Positions 53,494 through 61,746 of a DNA stretch of 64,000 bases are shown piece after piece (within the stretch, counting starts at the first letter, position 1; each line of letters opens with the position of its first letter). The position numbers and the translations under genes were made by a program. The notes beneath the pieces were generated by a model. The model was not told the origin of the DNA and did not search any database. It worked only from the letters and a program-made list of their open reading frames with translations. Source of the stretch: Lentisphaeria bacterium UBA1732 (GTDB lineage: Bacteria; Verrucomicrobiota; Lentisphaeria; Victivallales; UBA1829). The DNA is taken from NCBI GenBank assembly GCA_002315855.1, contig DCIG01000013.1:17750-81749 (forward strand), written 5' to 3'.

Positions 53494-54144
53494 GCGAGAG
53501 AATCTTTTATAGTGTGGCACAAAATCAACCATTTACACTGACAGAAAAATTGCTTCAATCTTGCTTCATTTCAGGAAATTTTCATTATTTTTCATAGTTA
53601 GCCTCAAAATTCAATCACTTATAGAAGAAAAACACATCGTCTCTGAGCTCATTCATATCTCGCAAATTCCATTTTCTTGCATAGTCAAACTCAAAATCCA
53701 ATCACTTACAAAAGAAAATACTCTCATTTTGAGCTTATTCACCTCATTTCTCGTTAAGTACTTTTCCTACGCAGTCGAAATCTCAATTATTTACGCAAAT
53801 AGTACGCATTTTTTCCTCTCCTCGCTTTTTTGGGACCATTTGCTCACTTCTGTTCATCACCGAAAAAACATTCCATATCCTTTCATATCTCATTAACAGT
53901 AAATCATTTAGAAAATATTTTTGCGTTAAAATCTCGTTTTTGCCTGTTTTTTTGCCCTGTTTTTTCCTGATTTTTGCTTATTGATTAACATTTTTTGTTC
54001 TTTTTTTGTGAAATTCAATCACTTACGCTTGATTATACGCAGATTTGTGCTATTTTAAAAGATGTTTAAATTATTTTGAACCTCTAAAACGTTGCATCCG
54101 GACGATTTCAGCCATCAAAATCGTGGGATCAGGAGAAACCAAAC
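53494..54144. other. Long AT-rich intergenic region before the DksA-like gene
   Basis: This 651-bp gap holds the degenerate repeat above, then a very T-rich stretch (about 53930-54020) and ATTTTAAAA-type sequence just before 54070. No clear gene or structured RNA was recognised. It may carry promoter/UP elements for the downstream gene; GGAGAAACC at 54131 is its ribosome site. Confidence 0.45.
53593..53795 (+). repeat. Degenerate 87-90 bp tandem repeat
   Basis: Units start near 53593, 53680 and 53770. The first two share the order CATAGT, CTCAAAAT, CAATCACTTA, AAGAAAA with few changes; the third is weaker. A further ATTCAATCACTTACG lies alone at 54014-54028. The period is a multiple of three and the plus-strand frame 53561-53896 stays open through it (IVSLKIQSL, IVKLKIQSL), but no function is recognised. 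Confidence 0.55.
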
Positions 54145-55284
54145 ATGGCCGCTTCAACTTCGAAAAAAGCTGTTTCCTCAAAAACGAAATCTGAACCTGC
54201 GAAGAAGACGAAAACCGTTGAAAAATCAGTAGTTTCCGCTGTTTCCACGAAGTCCGCTCCTGCATCCCGGTCGGTAAAAAAATCCTCCCCCGCTCCGAAA
54301 ACCGCTTCTGAGGTCAAAAAGGCTGCTTCTGAGGTCAAAAAGGCTACTGCCAAGAAAGCCGCTTCTGAGGTCAAAAAGGCTACTGCTGAGGTCAAAAAGG
54401 CTGCTTCTGAAGTCAAAAAGGCTCCGGCCAAAAAAGCCGCTCCTGAGGTCAAAAAGGCTTCTGCCAAGAAAGCCGTACCTGAGGTCAAAAAGGCTCCGGC
54501 CAAGAAAGCCGTTTCTGAGGTCAAAAAGGCTACTTCTGAGGTCAAAAAAACTGTCAAAAAGGCTACTGCCAAGAAAGCCGTTTCTGAGGTCAAAAAGGCT
54601 ACTGCTAAGAAAGCCGCTTCTGAGGTCAAAACTCCTGTCAAAAAGGGCGAAACTGCAAAGAAAACGGCGACTGTGAAGAAAGAAGCGGCAAGGAAAAAAG
54701 TGGCAGCAAAGGAGATCGCGGTTGCGGAAGCTGCGGCTCCGGAACCTGAAAAGAAGATGTCGCGCCGTGCGCTGGCAGAAGCCAAACGCCAGGCGAAAAA
54801 GAATCCGTCCCCCATGCCTCATGTTCGCATCGTCAAGAACGCATCGGAACAGGCAATCGTGCAGACCAGAACCCCGCTGCCCAAGCTCAAACTGACCAAG
54901 GCGAAAAAAGAATTTTACCGGAATCTGCTGTACGGACTGCACCCCCAGTACCGCAATCAGCTGGATATGCACCGCTCGGAAGCCCTGATGGCCAAGAAAG
55001 ACACCTCCGGCGGTCATGCAGGAATCGCCACGCACATGGCGGATTTGGGAAGCGACAATTCCCAGCAGGCACTGGAACTGCGTCTGCTGGAAGGGGAAGG
55101 CGACGTCCTGCAGATGATTGAAGAAGCTCTGGACCGCCTGGACCACGATGAATACGGCATCTGCATCGAATGCGGCAAGAAAATCAATCCGGAACGCCTC
55201 GAAGCCAAGCCCTACGCCCGCTACTGTGTCGCCTGCAAGTCCCGCAAAGAACAGTTTGAAAGTCCTGATCACTACAGCCGCTAA
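54145..55284 (+). CDS. Lys/Ala-rich histone-H1-like tail fused to a DksA/TraR zinc-finger protein
   Basis: This 379-residue protein has two distinct parts. Residues 1-205 are almost only Lys, Ala, Ser, Thr, Val, Glu and Pro, with many repeats of SEVKKA and AKKA, resembling the C-terminal tail of histone H1 and bacterial HU/H1-like tails that bind DNA. Residues 250-379 form a DksA/TraR-like helical region ending in a C4 zinc finger (CIECGKKINPERLEAKPYARYCVACK). DksA binds the RNA polymerase secondary channel. The long basic extension may add nucleic-acid binding; its length can vary because the coding DNA is repetitive. Confidence 0.85.
   Translation: MAASTSKKAVSSKTKSEPAKKTKTVEKSVVSAVSTKSAPASRSVKKSSPAPKTASEVKKAASEVKKATAKKAASEVKKATAEVKKAASEVKKAPAKKAAPEVKKASAKKAVPEVKKAPAKKAVSEVKKATSEVKKTVKKATAKKAVSEVKKATAKKAASEVKTPVKKGETAKKTATVKKEAARKKVAAKEIAVAEAAAPEPEKKMSRRALAEAKRQAKKNPSPMPHVRIVKNASEQAIVQTRTPLPKLKLTKAKKEFYRNLLYGLHPQYRNQLDMHRSEALMAKKDTSGGHAGIATHMADLGSDNSQQALELRLLEGEGDVLQMIEEALDRLDHDEYGICIECGKKINPERLEAKPYARYCVACKSRKEQFESPDHYSR
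54307..54627 (+). repeat. In-frame coding repeats (TCTGAGGTCAAAAAGGCT-type, 18 bp)
   Basis: More than ten near-identical 18-bp units with interspersed GCCAAGAAAGCC units encode SEVKKA and AKKA. All changes keep the frame, so slippage would alter tail length without destroying the gene. Confidence 0.85.
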
Positions 55285-55320
55285 ACAGGCTGCACCTCAT
55301 AATAAATTTTCCGGCACCTC

Positions 55321-55911
55321 ATGAAACACAACCGATTGGAAAAAGGCTCCCCCGCTGAACGCAAGGTTCTGATTTGGGCGACAATCGTGATGATTGCACT
55401 TGTGGTTTGCGATCAGGCGACCAAGTCGCTGGTGGTCGCGAATATTGATTTTGCACACCGCATTACGGTCATTCCCGGATTTTTCGACCTGACGCATGTA
55501 ACCAACAAGGGTGCGGCGTGGGGGATGTTTCACTCTCTGCCGTGGCTTCCATTCACCATTTCGGTTGTCGCATTTCTGCTGATTCTGGTGTTCCTGCGCA
55601 AACTGACGGATTTTTGGGCGGAACGCTATTTTGCAATGGCAATGATATGTTCCGGGATACTGGGCAACTGCAGCGACCGCGTTTTCCGCGGCGAACAGGC
55701 TTTTCAAGGCGCAGTCATTGATTTTCTGCGTTTCCACTGGCACAATACCGCCGAATGGCCGTCGTTCAACATCGCCGACTCCGCCATCTGCTGCGGCGTA
55801 GCACTTTTTGTGCTTTCCACGTTAATCCGTCCTGAACCGAAAAAAACTGCGGTCAACTCAGAAAAAGACGAGGCTGCCCATGAATCCCCGGATACTGCGT
55901 CTGCTTTCTGA
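55321..55911 (+). CDS. lspA: Lipoprotein signal peptidase (signal peptidase II)
   Basis: This 196-residue membrane aspartyl protease cleaves prolipoprotein signals. It has four hydrophobic helices. The catalytic Asps are in GNCSDRVFRGEQAFQGAVIDFL and FNIADSAICCGV. Family blocks are CDQATKSLVVANI and VTNKGAAWGMF (usually NxGAAF). The C-terminal tail is longer than usual and overlaps miaA by 32 bp. Together with LpxK it supports a double-membrane cell. Confidence 0.94.
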   Translation: MKHNRLEKGSPAERKVLIWATIVMIALVVCDQATKSLVVANIDFAHRITVIPGFFDLTHVTNKGAAWGMFHSLPWLPFTISVVAFLLILVFLRKLTDFWAERYFAMAMICSGILGNCSDRVFRGEQAFQGAVIDFLRFHWHNTAEWPSFNIADSAICCGVALFVLSTLIRPEPKKTAVNSEKDEAAHESPDTASAF

Positions 55912-56803
55912 ACAGCTCGCCGAATCCGGCAAAATCCCCATCATCGCGGGTCCCACGGCATCCGGGAAAACGGAACTCGCCATCGCATTGGCAGAAGCTC
56001 TCCGGGGGGAAATCATTTCGGCTGACTCCATGCAGTTTTACCGCGGAGTGGACATCGGGTCCGCCAAGCCAACACCGGATGAACTCCGCCGTGTGCCGCA
56101 TCATCTGATCGACACCATGGATATTTCCGAAAAATCGGATATCTACCGGTTCCGCGACAATGCACTCCGCATCATTGAAGAAATCCGGTCGCGGGGGAAT
56201 CGGCCTGTGATCGCGGGCGGGAGCGGGCTTTATATTCATGCACTCGTTTACGGGCTGGATGATTTGCCGTTCGACCACGCGCTCCGCAAGGAACTGGACG
56301 AACGCTATGACAATCCCGAACACTTCGGAGAACTTGCCGACCTGATGCAGAAGGAATGCCCCCAGGATTTCGAGAAGTTCGGCGGACACCGCCGCAAACT
56401 CATCCGCGCCAAAGAAGTTTTCCTGCTGTCCGGGCATCAAATCACCGAACTGCAGCACGGATACGGAGACCCCGATCCGCGTTTTGCCCAATTCATCATC
56501 ACACGCGACCGCAACGACCTGAAACGCCGCATCCGCAAACGTACAGCCATGATGTTAAATCACGGCTGGATCGAGGAAGCGAAACGCCTTCTGGCGCAAG
56601 GCATTCTGAATGCTCCCACCGCATGGCAGGCCATCGGCTACACTCAAATCAAAGACTATTTGGACGGCATAATCTCCCGCACCGAGCTGGAAGAACAGAT
56701 TGCGACCGCAACCTGGCAGTACGCCCGCCGTCAGATGACATGGTTCCGCAACCGACACCCGCAGGCAATCCCGCTGGTCATTCCCCCCGATGAGGAAAAA
56801 TGA
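55880..56803 (+). CDS. miaA: tRNA dimethylallyltransferase
   Basis: This 307-residue enzyme adds a dimethylallyl group to A37 of tRNAs reading U-starting codons. It shows the P-loop IAGPTASGKTELAIALAE (about residues 22-39), ISADSMQFYRGVDIGSAKPT, VPHHLID, VIAGGSGLYIHALVYGLDDLP, the DxxxLxxRI region (DRNDLKRRIRKR), and WQAIGYTQIKDYL. Standard length. It overlaps the 3' end of lspA by 32 bp, so they are co-transcribed. Confidence 0.96.
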   Translation: MNPRILRLLSEQLAESGKIPIIAGPTASGKTELAIALAEALRGEIISADSMQFYRGVDIGSAKPTPDELRRVPHHLIDTMDISEKSDIYRFRDNALRIIEEIRSRGNRPVIAGGSGLYIHALVYGLDDLPFDHALRKELDERYDNPEHFGELADLMQKECPQDFEKFGGHRRKLIRAKEVFLLSGHQITELQHGYGDPDPRFAQFIITRDRNDLKRRIRKRTAMMLNHGWIEEAKRLLAQGILNAPTAWQAIGYTQIKDYLDGIISRTELEEQIATATWQYARRQMTWFRNRHPQAIPLVIPPDEEK

Positions 56804-56872
56804 GAAAAAATAAAGGACACCTCCATTCGGACGGAATAGAGATGCCCTTCAATCGCAAGAAAAAAATTGGTA

Positions 56873-57024
56873 GATTAGTCGATTATGCAAAAGTCCGATA
56901 CGGGAAGAAAAGATTTTTAGAGAGAAACAACTTTTCTTCTCGCAGTCTTCCTTTTCCAACCCATTTCAAATTCCTCAGAGCAAATTGATTTCCCAATTGG
57001 ATTAGTCAATTATGCAAAATGTCC
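56873..57024 (+). repeat. Pair of ~24-bp direct repeats
   Basis: GATTAGTCGATTATGC (56873-56888, continuing AAAAGTCC to 56896) recurs as GATTAGTCAATTATGC (57000-57015, continuing AAAATGTCC to 57024), 127 bp apart. The copies differ by one substitution and one inserted base. They lie in the 272-bp gap between miaA and the polysaccharide locus, where no gene was recognised. Confidence 0.55.
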
Positions 57025-57075
57025 AAGTTTTTGGAGTAAAGCGCACTTTTTATTCATGAATATTTTGAGCTGATT

Positions 57076-57888
57076 TCAACTCTTTTGAAAAAACTGTTTC
57101 TTGCTTTTGCGAAAGAGTTTGTATTGAATAAAATCCAATCCCAAAATCACTGAAATATGGGAAACACATTTTACATTTCGGATAAAAGTCTTTTTCCCGC
57201 CAGAAAGCATCCGCCAAAACCATTCAATACCGTAGTGACGGAATGCTTTCGGAGCCCAAAGACGATTCCCTGAATGGAAATCAAAGGCAGCACCGACACC
57301 AAGCATGACAGGAACATCGATTTTTCCTTGATGAGCTCGCATCCAACGTTCCTGTTTAGGACCGCCAAGCCCTACCCAAAGTAAATCCGTATGGCTGTCT
57401 TCTATTTTCCGCTTCACATCCATTTCTTCTGTTTCTGTCAACTCACGAAATGGAGGGCAATAAGTCCCGGCAATCTGTATTCCCGGATATTTCTTTTCCA
57501 AGTTTTCAACCAGCTTTTCGGCAACGCCTTCTGCACCGCCGAGAAAAAAATGCCGCCAGTTTTTAGAAAGTCCGTATTCACATGCTTTCAGCAGAAACGT
57601 CGGTCCGGAAACTCTCTGGAAATTTTCTCCGGAGTACAAAGATGCCGCCAACGCAGGCGCAATCCCGTCCGGGAAGATTAGCGCGGCATGATTGATGACC
57701 TCGCGCACGTGCTCGTCTTTTAAGGCCCGGCTGAAAAGATTCGCCTCAAAAAAACAGACAAATTGATTGCTTCGGCTCTGAATCAGTGCTTCCACTTCAG
57801 TCAAAGCATTGTCCATCGTCGAATAGTTGATGTGTACGCCATGCATATCAACGTAGCGGAACGACTCATACTTTTGTTGTTGCAGCAC
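57076..57888 (-). CDS. WecG/TagA/CpsF-family glycosyltransferase
   Basis: This 270-residue GT26 enzyme typically transfers N-acetylmannosamine(uronate) or a similar sugar to a lipid-linked acceptor. Visible are YVDMHGVHINYSTMDNALTEVEALIQ, FPDGIAPALAASLYSG (the catalytic Asp), GGAEGVAEKLVENLEKKYPGIQIAGTYCPPF, DLLWVGLGGPKQERWM, GVGAAFDFHSGN and RAPKAFR-like RLWAPKAFRHYGIEWFWRM. GTG 57888 directly follows the TAA of the upstream gene. It is the last gene of the minus-strand polysaccharide locus. Confidence 0.92.
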   Translation of the reverse strand: MLQQQKYESFRYVDMHGVHINYSTMDNALTEVEALIQSRSNQFVCFFEANLFSRALKDEHVREVINHAALIFPDGIAPALAASLYSGENFQRVSGPTFLLKACEYGLSKNWRHFFLGGAEGVAEKLVENLEKKYPGIQIAGTYCPPFRELTETEEMDVKRKIEDSHTDLLWVGLGGPKQERWMRAHQGKIDVPVMLGVGAAFDFHSGNRLWAPKAFRHYGIEWFWRMLSGGKKTFIRNVKCVSHISVILGLDFIQYKLFRKSKKQFFQKS

Positions 57889-58722
57889 TTATCTTGACTC
57901 CCCTGAAATGAACTTTTTAATGTGATATAAAGAATATATATTGTTGCGGAACGGGTATTCCGATATTTTTTCCAGATGCAGACAGTTCTGCAATTTGTGT
58001 TCGGACGAATGATCTTTCGGCTGTCGGAAAAATAACAGCATCGGTTCGTTGGAACACCCTTTCAATTCCGGCAAATTCAGAAAATAATCTGCGGAATGCG
58101 GATTTTTCTCCAAACGGATCTTTCCTGCGGATAATGTAATAACATTGGGGGGTAAAGCCATACGGGATGACTCAATTGTCCCGTCGAAAAGAAGAATCCT
58201 GCCGTTATTGTTTCCGCAGAAATGAGCAATGTCCTGAGAGACATTCCTTAAAAAGTCCTTATTGTCCTTGGGACACAATTCCGGGCCGAGATGACACACC
58301 AGCACGGCGATGACCAGCAGGCTCCACCAGTGAATCGCTTTCAACGGCAGCCGGTCGAAATGACACCATTTGCCGACACGGATTGCTCCCTGTATACCAA
58401 ACGGCAGCAGAAAAAACGCGATGACGGCAGTAAAAACATAATATCGCGTTGAACGGCCGTTGAGACTTCCAAGCCACATGATCCTCCAGACAAATGTCCC
58501 CAGTACTGCCGCCGCGCACCACAGCAAACTTTTTTTCTGCTTCCAGAAATCGCGTATCCCGAATATCCCCAGCATAAACAGGGCAAAAAGCAATCCGTAC
58601 ATCGCGCCGCCGAAACGAAGTATGCCGTAGTAAAGGATTTTAAGAGATCCGCTCATGCCTTCACCAACGATTTGAACATACTCCAGATATACCCGCTCCA
58701 TGTCGTGGGAATGACCTCCCAC
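57889..58722 (-). CDS. C-terminal half of a GT-C/GT39-like membrane glycosyltransferase (probably frameshifted)
   Basis: This 277-residue frame starts at a GTG (58722) or ATG (58701) inside the end of the preceding gene. It has about five hydrophobic helices and a soluble C-terminal domain rich in short beta-like segments. The first coding stretch (VYLEYVQIVGEGMSGSLKILYYGILRFGGAMYGLLFALFMLG) looks like the middle of a GT39-like protein, not a start. With the upstream frame it would make a protein of about 535 residues, the normal family size. I infer one gene broken by a frameshift between about 58650 and 58725, but two interacting proteins are possible. Confidence 0.55.
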   Translation of the reverse strand: MGGHSHDMERVYLEYVQIVGEGMSGSLKILYYGILRFGGAMYGLLFALFMLGIFGIRDFWKQKKSLLWCAAAVLGTFVWRIMWLGSLNGRSTRYYVFTAVIAFFLLPFGIQGAIRVGKWCHFDRLPLKAIHWWSLLVIAVLVCHLGPELCPKDNKDFLRNVSQDIAHFCGNNNGRILLFDGTIESSRMALPPNVITLSAGKIRLEKNPHSADYFLNLPELKGCSNEPMLLFFRQPKDHSSEHKLQNCLHLEKISEYPFRNNIYSLYHIKKFISGESR

Positions 58723-59495
58723 TGACTGCCATAACTAATGCGGAAATGTTGTTCCAGCAGAAGCAGCGGCAAGAGCGTCAATACCGCGACAAGTATCCCG
58801 CTGATGACTGAAAAAAGAACGCTTTTCCACTGACGGCGTACCAACTGAATAAGCAAGGATACTGCGCACCATACCCCGAAGACCATCAGAAATTCAAATC
58901 CCTCTTTGCGAAACATAATCGCACAAAACGCGAAAAGAGCGAATAACAGCCAGTAGCGGTACTTTTCCCGGGTAACCGCCCATGCTCCGACAGCCAGCGC
59001 CGCCGCCCCGCAACTGAAATAAGGTGCATCGCGAAGGATAAAACAGCCTAACCGCAAGAGCCACGGCGAAGTCGCCGCAAAGAGAGCTCCTAACAGCGCA
59101 TAGTGCGTTTTCTGCCAAAGAGCAATCATTCCGTAATAAACGGAATACATTAGAAGCAGGAAGGAACTCCCCAAAATGATAAAAGCTGTTACATACATGG
59201 ACAGCCCAATTGCCGACCCTGCTTGAAGAGCCAGAAAAAATCCTGGCGGTAAATTTTTATACGCTTCGACTCCCGTCTTGTAAAATTCACGCCACCCGCA
59301 GGTTAAAACAATTTGGGCGTTTTCAAGATAAAATACGCTGTCTCTCGGTTGAAAATCTTCAATCCACAACCGTATTAATCGCAGAACCAATCCCAACACA
59401 ATCAGAACGTGGAGTGTTATAAATGGATGGCTTTTGATAGCTTTTCCGACCTTTTCCAGCCACATCATCGATTTTGAAAAAAACAACGGAACCAT
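58653..59495 (-). CDS. N-terminal half of a GT-C/GT39-like membrane glycosyltransferase (probably frameshifted)
   Basis: This 280-residue protein has about six hydrophobic helices. The first periplasmic loop contains DFQPRDSVFYLENAQIVL, an acidic motif as in dolichyl-phosphate-mannose-type (GT39) glycosyltransferases, then LPPGFFLALQAG and SPWLLRLGCFILRDAPYFSCGAAALAVG. It stops early for this family, after YIWSMFKSLVKA, and the next frame overlaps by 70 bp. Its ATG shares bases with the TAA of the GT4 gene upstream (TAATG). It would add a sugar from a lipid carrier at the outer face of the inner membrane. Confidence 0.6.
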   Translation of the reverse strand: MVPLFFSKSMMWLEKVGKAIKSHPFITLHVLIVLGLVLRLIRLWIEDFQPRDSVFYLENAQIVLTCGWREFYKTGVEAYKNLPPGFFLALQAGSAIGLSMYVTAFIILGSSFLLLMYSVYYGMIALWQKTHYALLGALFAATSPWLLRLGCFILRDAPYFSCGAAALAVGAWAVTREKYRYWLLFALFAFCAIMFRKEGFEFLMVFGVWCAVSLLIQLVRRQWKSVLFSVISGILVAVLTLLPLLLLEQHFRISYGSQWEVIPTTWSGYIWSMFKSLVKA

Positions 59496-60652
59496 TATTC
59501 GATCGTCAGTTCTTGATAAGTGTCCAGCAAACTTTTGCCGACAATGTCCGGTGAATAATATTTTTGAGTACGATTGCGAGCCTCAACAGCTGCTTGGGTA
59601 TACCAATCTTCTGCATTCCACCGCGACTGAATTGTCCGGCACAAATCATCCGAATCACCCGGAACAAACGTTGTGCCGCCTTTTCCGATGATTCCGGGCA
59701 TACCGCCTGACGCGGGTACAATTGCCGGAATACCCAGTGACATTCCCTGAAGCAGTGTCGTCGGAAAATTCTCATAACAGCGGCTGGTCATCACCTGCAG
59801 TCTGGCGTTGCGCATAAATTCAAACTGTGCCTCTCCGGTGAGATAGCCGACGAAGTCCACGTTGGCAGAAGCCTCCGTCCGATAGCTTTCTGCTCCATTG
59901 CCGGCGATTTTGAACGGGATCGAGGGCAGCGCGCGCGCGGCATCCAACAGGATGTCAATCCCTTTTTCCTCGCTTAACCGCCCCATATAGGCAACGTACC
60001 CGCGTTTCCCCGGCAAAGCCGTTTTTGCTTTTCTCAACCATTGTGCATCGATAAAATTGGGGACGATGGCGCATTTTTTCTGCGGCACCCCGTAAGAAAT
60101 CAGTTTATCCCGCTGGAATTCCGTGAGGCAGAGAAAGCGGTCAACATTGTCCTTGTACCAACCGAAATGCTGTGCCGTTCTGGTCCGCAGCGCATATCCC
60201 AATGTCTTCAGGCGGCTTTGCAGACAATTTTTGCGGATGCAGGGTTGAACACTTTGCTTTTGCGCACACTCTTCGCAGACGGTATTGTTGACCGCGAAAA
60301 GACCATTGGGACAGAAGAGCCGGAAATTGTGAACCGTCATCACGACAGGAATATTCCGCCTTTTCGCTTCCGGCAAAATGCACGGATTGATGAGCGGATA
60401 AAGATTGTGAATATGCACAATATCCGGTTTTTCCCTATCTAAAAACTTTGCAAAGCAATGACGGGCAAAGGGATTCCATATGCCGCAAACAAAACCTTTC
60501 AAATTGCCGGACAAATCTTTGAGTTCCGCTGAAGAACAGCGAAAAAATACGACATCGCACCCCTGCGCGGTCAACACATCAGCGTGATCGCGCACGACCG
60601 CCTCTTCCCCGGAGAACTTTCCGTAGTCGTTATGAACGATGGCGACTTTCAC
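59495..60652 (-). CDS. Glycosyltransferase family 4
   Basis: This 385-residue GT4 enzyme begins KVAIVHNDYGKFSGEEAVVRDHADVL, shows IVHIHNLYPLINP and VMTVHNFRLFCPNGLF, and has a four-cysteine insertion (CEECAQKQSVQPCIRKNC) found in a subset of family members. The donor domain has GYVAYMGRLSEEKGIDILLDAAR and the E-x7-E-like FPTTLLQGMSLGIPAIVPASGG. GTG 60652 shares sequence with the stop of the upstream acyltransferase (overlap). A decayed copy of its first 15 codons lies at about 62825-62870. Confidence 0.9.
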   Translation of the reverse strand: MKVAIVHNDYGKFSGEEAVVRDHADVLTAQGCDVVFFRCSSAELKDLSGNLKGFVCGIWNPFARHCFAKFLDREKPDIVHIHNLYPLINPCILPEAKRRNIPVVMTVHNFRLFCPNGLFAVNNTVCEECAQKQSVQPCIRKNCLQSRLKTLGYALRTRTAQHFGWYKDNVDRFLCLTEFQRDKLISYGVPQKKCAIVPNFIDAQWLRKAKTALPGKRGYVAYMGRLSEEKGIDILLDAARALPSIPFKIAGNGAESYRTEASANVDFVGYLTGEAQFEFMRNARLQVMTSRCYENFPTTLLQGMSLGIPAIVPASGGMPGIIGKGGTTFVPGDSDDLCRTIQSRWNAEDWYTQAAVEARNRTQKYYSPDIVGKSLLDTYQELTIE

Positions 60653-61733
60653 TATCGCACCACTCCGAAAAACGTCATATATTTAGTCGGATGGAAGAAG
60701 AAATCCATCCACTTGATCCTTGAGCAAAGCAGGGAAGCAGAGCACGTCAGCATCAACGTCAGCGCAAAGACTCCGATACCTATACCAACTTTGGGCCACA
60801 TTGCCGAACCGTTTGCCGCAGATGGAAGTACTATCAAAATGGCGTTAAAAACAAACACGTTGGTAAGATAAATAAACAAAGATGCTTTCCCGAAAAAAAT
60901 CAGGATTTTACTCCGCTTGAGTATATCTTGCAGACTCAGGAGAATCCCGAAAAACACAACGGGGAACAACAGACGCCAAATCTCAGCATCGCGCGCAGTT
61001 TCGGAAATTCTTATCCAAACAAGCGAACACGCGATAAAGCACCATAGGCATAGGAAGCCAGTTATTCTCTTATGAGCCTCCGTTGCAAACAATATCCGAT
61101 ACACCAACAGGGCGAGAATGCCAAGACGAAAATATCCCAAGGCGATATTGAAATCAAACGGGACGCGATCCGCCCAACACTGTACCGATGGAGCCAAGAC
61201 CCCAGCGCATACCCCGATTATCACCGATTTCACTGCAATGTTTGCGGAATCAAACCAACGCTTGAGAATCATCATAGTACAAAATGCCGGCAAAAACCAC
61301 AGGAAATGATAACCGACAACTGACTTCAGCCGCCATTGCACGGGATAAAAATACGCCATCAAGGTCTGCGGCCAAGAAAAAGGGGATTCTGCCTTCAGCA
61401 GACGGTACGAAGTCAGCGCTATTATGAAAAACAAAGTATACGGCACATAAGAATTGATGATGATTTTCAAATAATCTTTGCATGCGACCTGACGGCGTGG
61501 GGCATAGAAAAACGGAAGTATGAAAAAAGCCGATATGTGAAATAAATAGACATATTGCTGCAGCGTGCCCGAAGTCGGTATCAAAAGGCTGTTGTGGCCG
61601 AGGACTATTAAAAGTATCAGTATCCCCTTGATGGCGGAACTTGCTTCTATATCTAGGCCTCTGCTCTGCTCTGCTCTGCTCTGCTCTGCTCTGCTCTGCT
61701 CTGCTCTGCTCTGCTCTGCTCTGCTCTGCTCAT
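60652..61733 (-). pseudogene. Acyltransferase-3 family gene, out of frame at a pentanucleotide tract (phase-variable, OFF)
   Basis: The complete protein would be about 360 residues with ten or so helices. It would start at ATG 61733-61731, followed at once by (CTGCT)n on the plus strand, which encodes repeats of SRAEQ. Then come GLDIEASSAIKG and ILILLIVLGHNSLLIPTSG, the usual acyltransferase-3 first helix with its catalytic-type His. With the present tract the ATG frame runs only 26 codons to TAG 61655-61653, while the acyltransferase frame has no start codon before TTG 61584, which would lose the first helix. Loss of one copy or gain of two would restore it. Downstream it overlaps the GT4 start. 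Confidence 0.78.
61659..61731. repeat. Pentanucleotide tract (CTGCT)14.4
   Basis: An uninterrupted run of CTGCT on the plus strand (AGCAG on the coding strand) directly follows the ATG of the acyltransferase gene. It is a classic slipped-strand phase-variation configuration. Confidence 0.95.
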
Positions 61734-61746
61734 AGTCTGACCAATG

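Noticed and set aside
54307..54627. CRISPR-like array
   Set aside because: The units are contiguous coding repeats without unique spacers and no cas genes are near.
54226..55272. 348-codon frame with FDLRSSLFDL-like repeats opposite the DksA fusion
   Set aside because: The repeats simply mirror the coding repeats of the plus-strand gene, and the plus strand ends in a true zinc finger.
56800..56988. 62-codon frame after miaA
   Set aside because: Basic, low-complexity product with no homologue I recognise and no convincing ribosome site beyond the overlapping miaA end.
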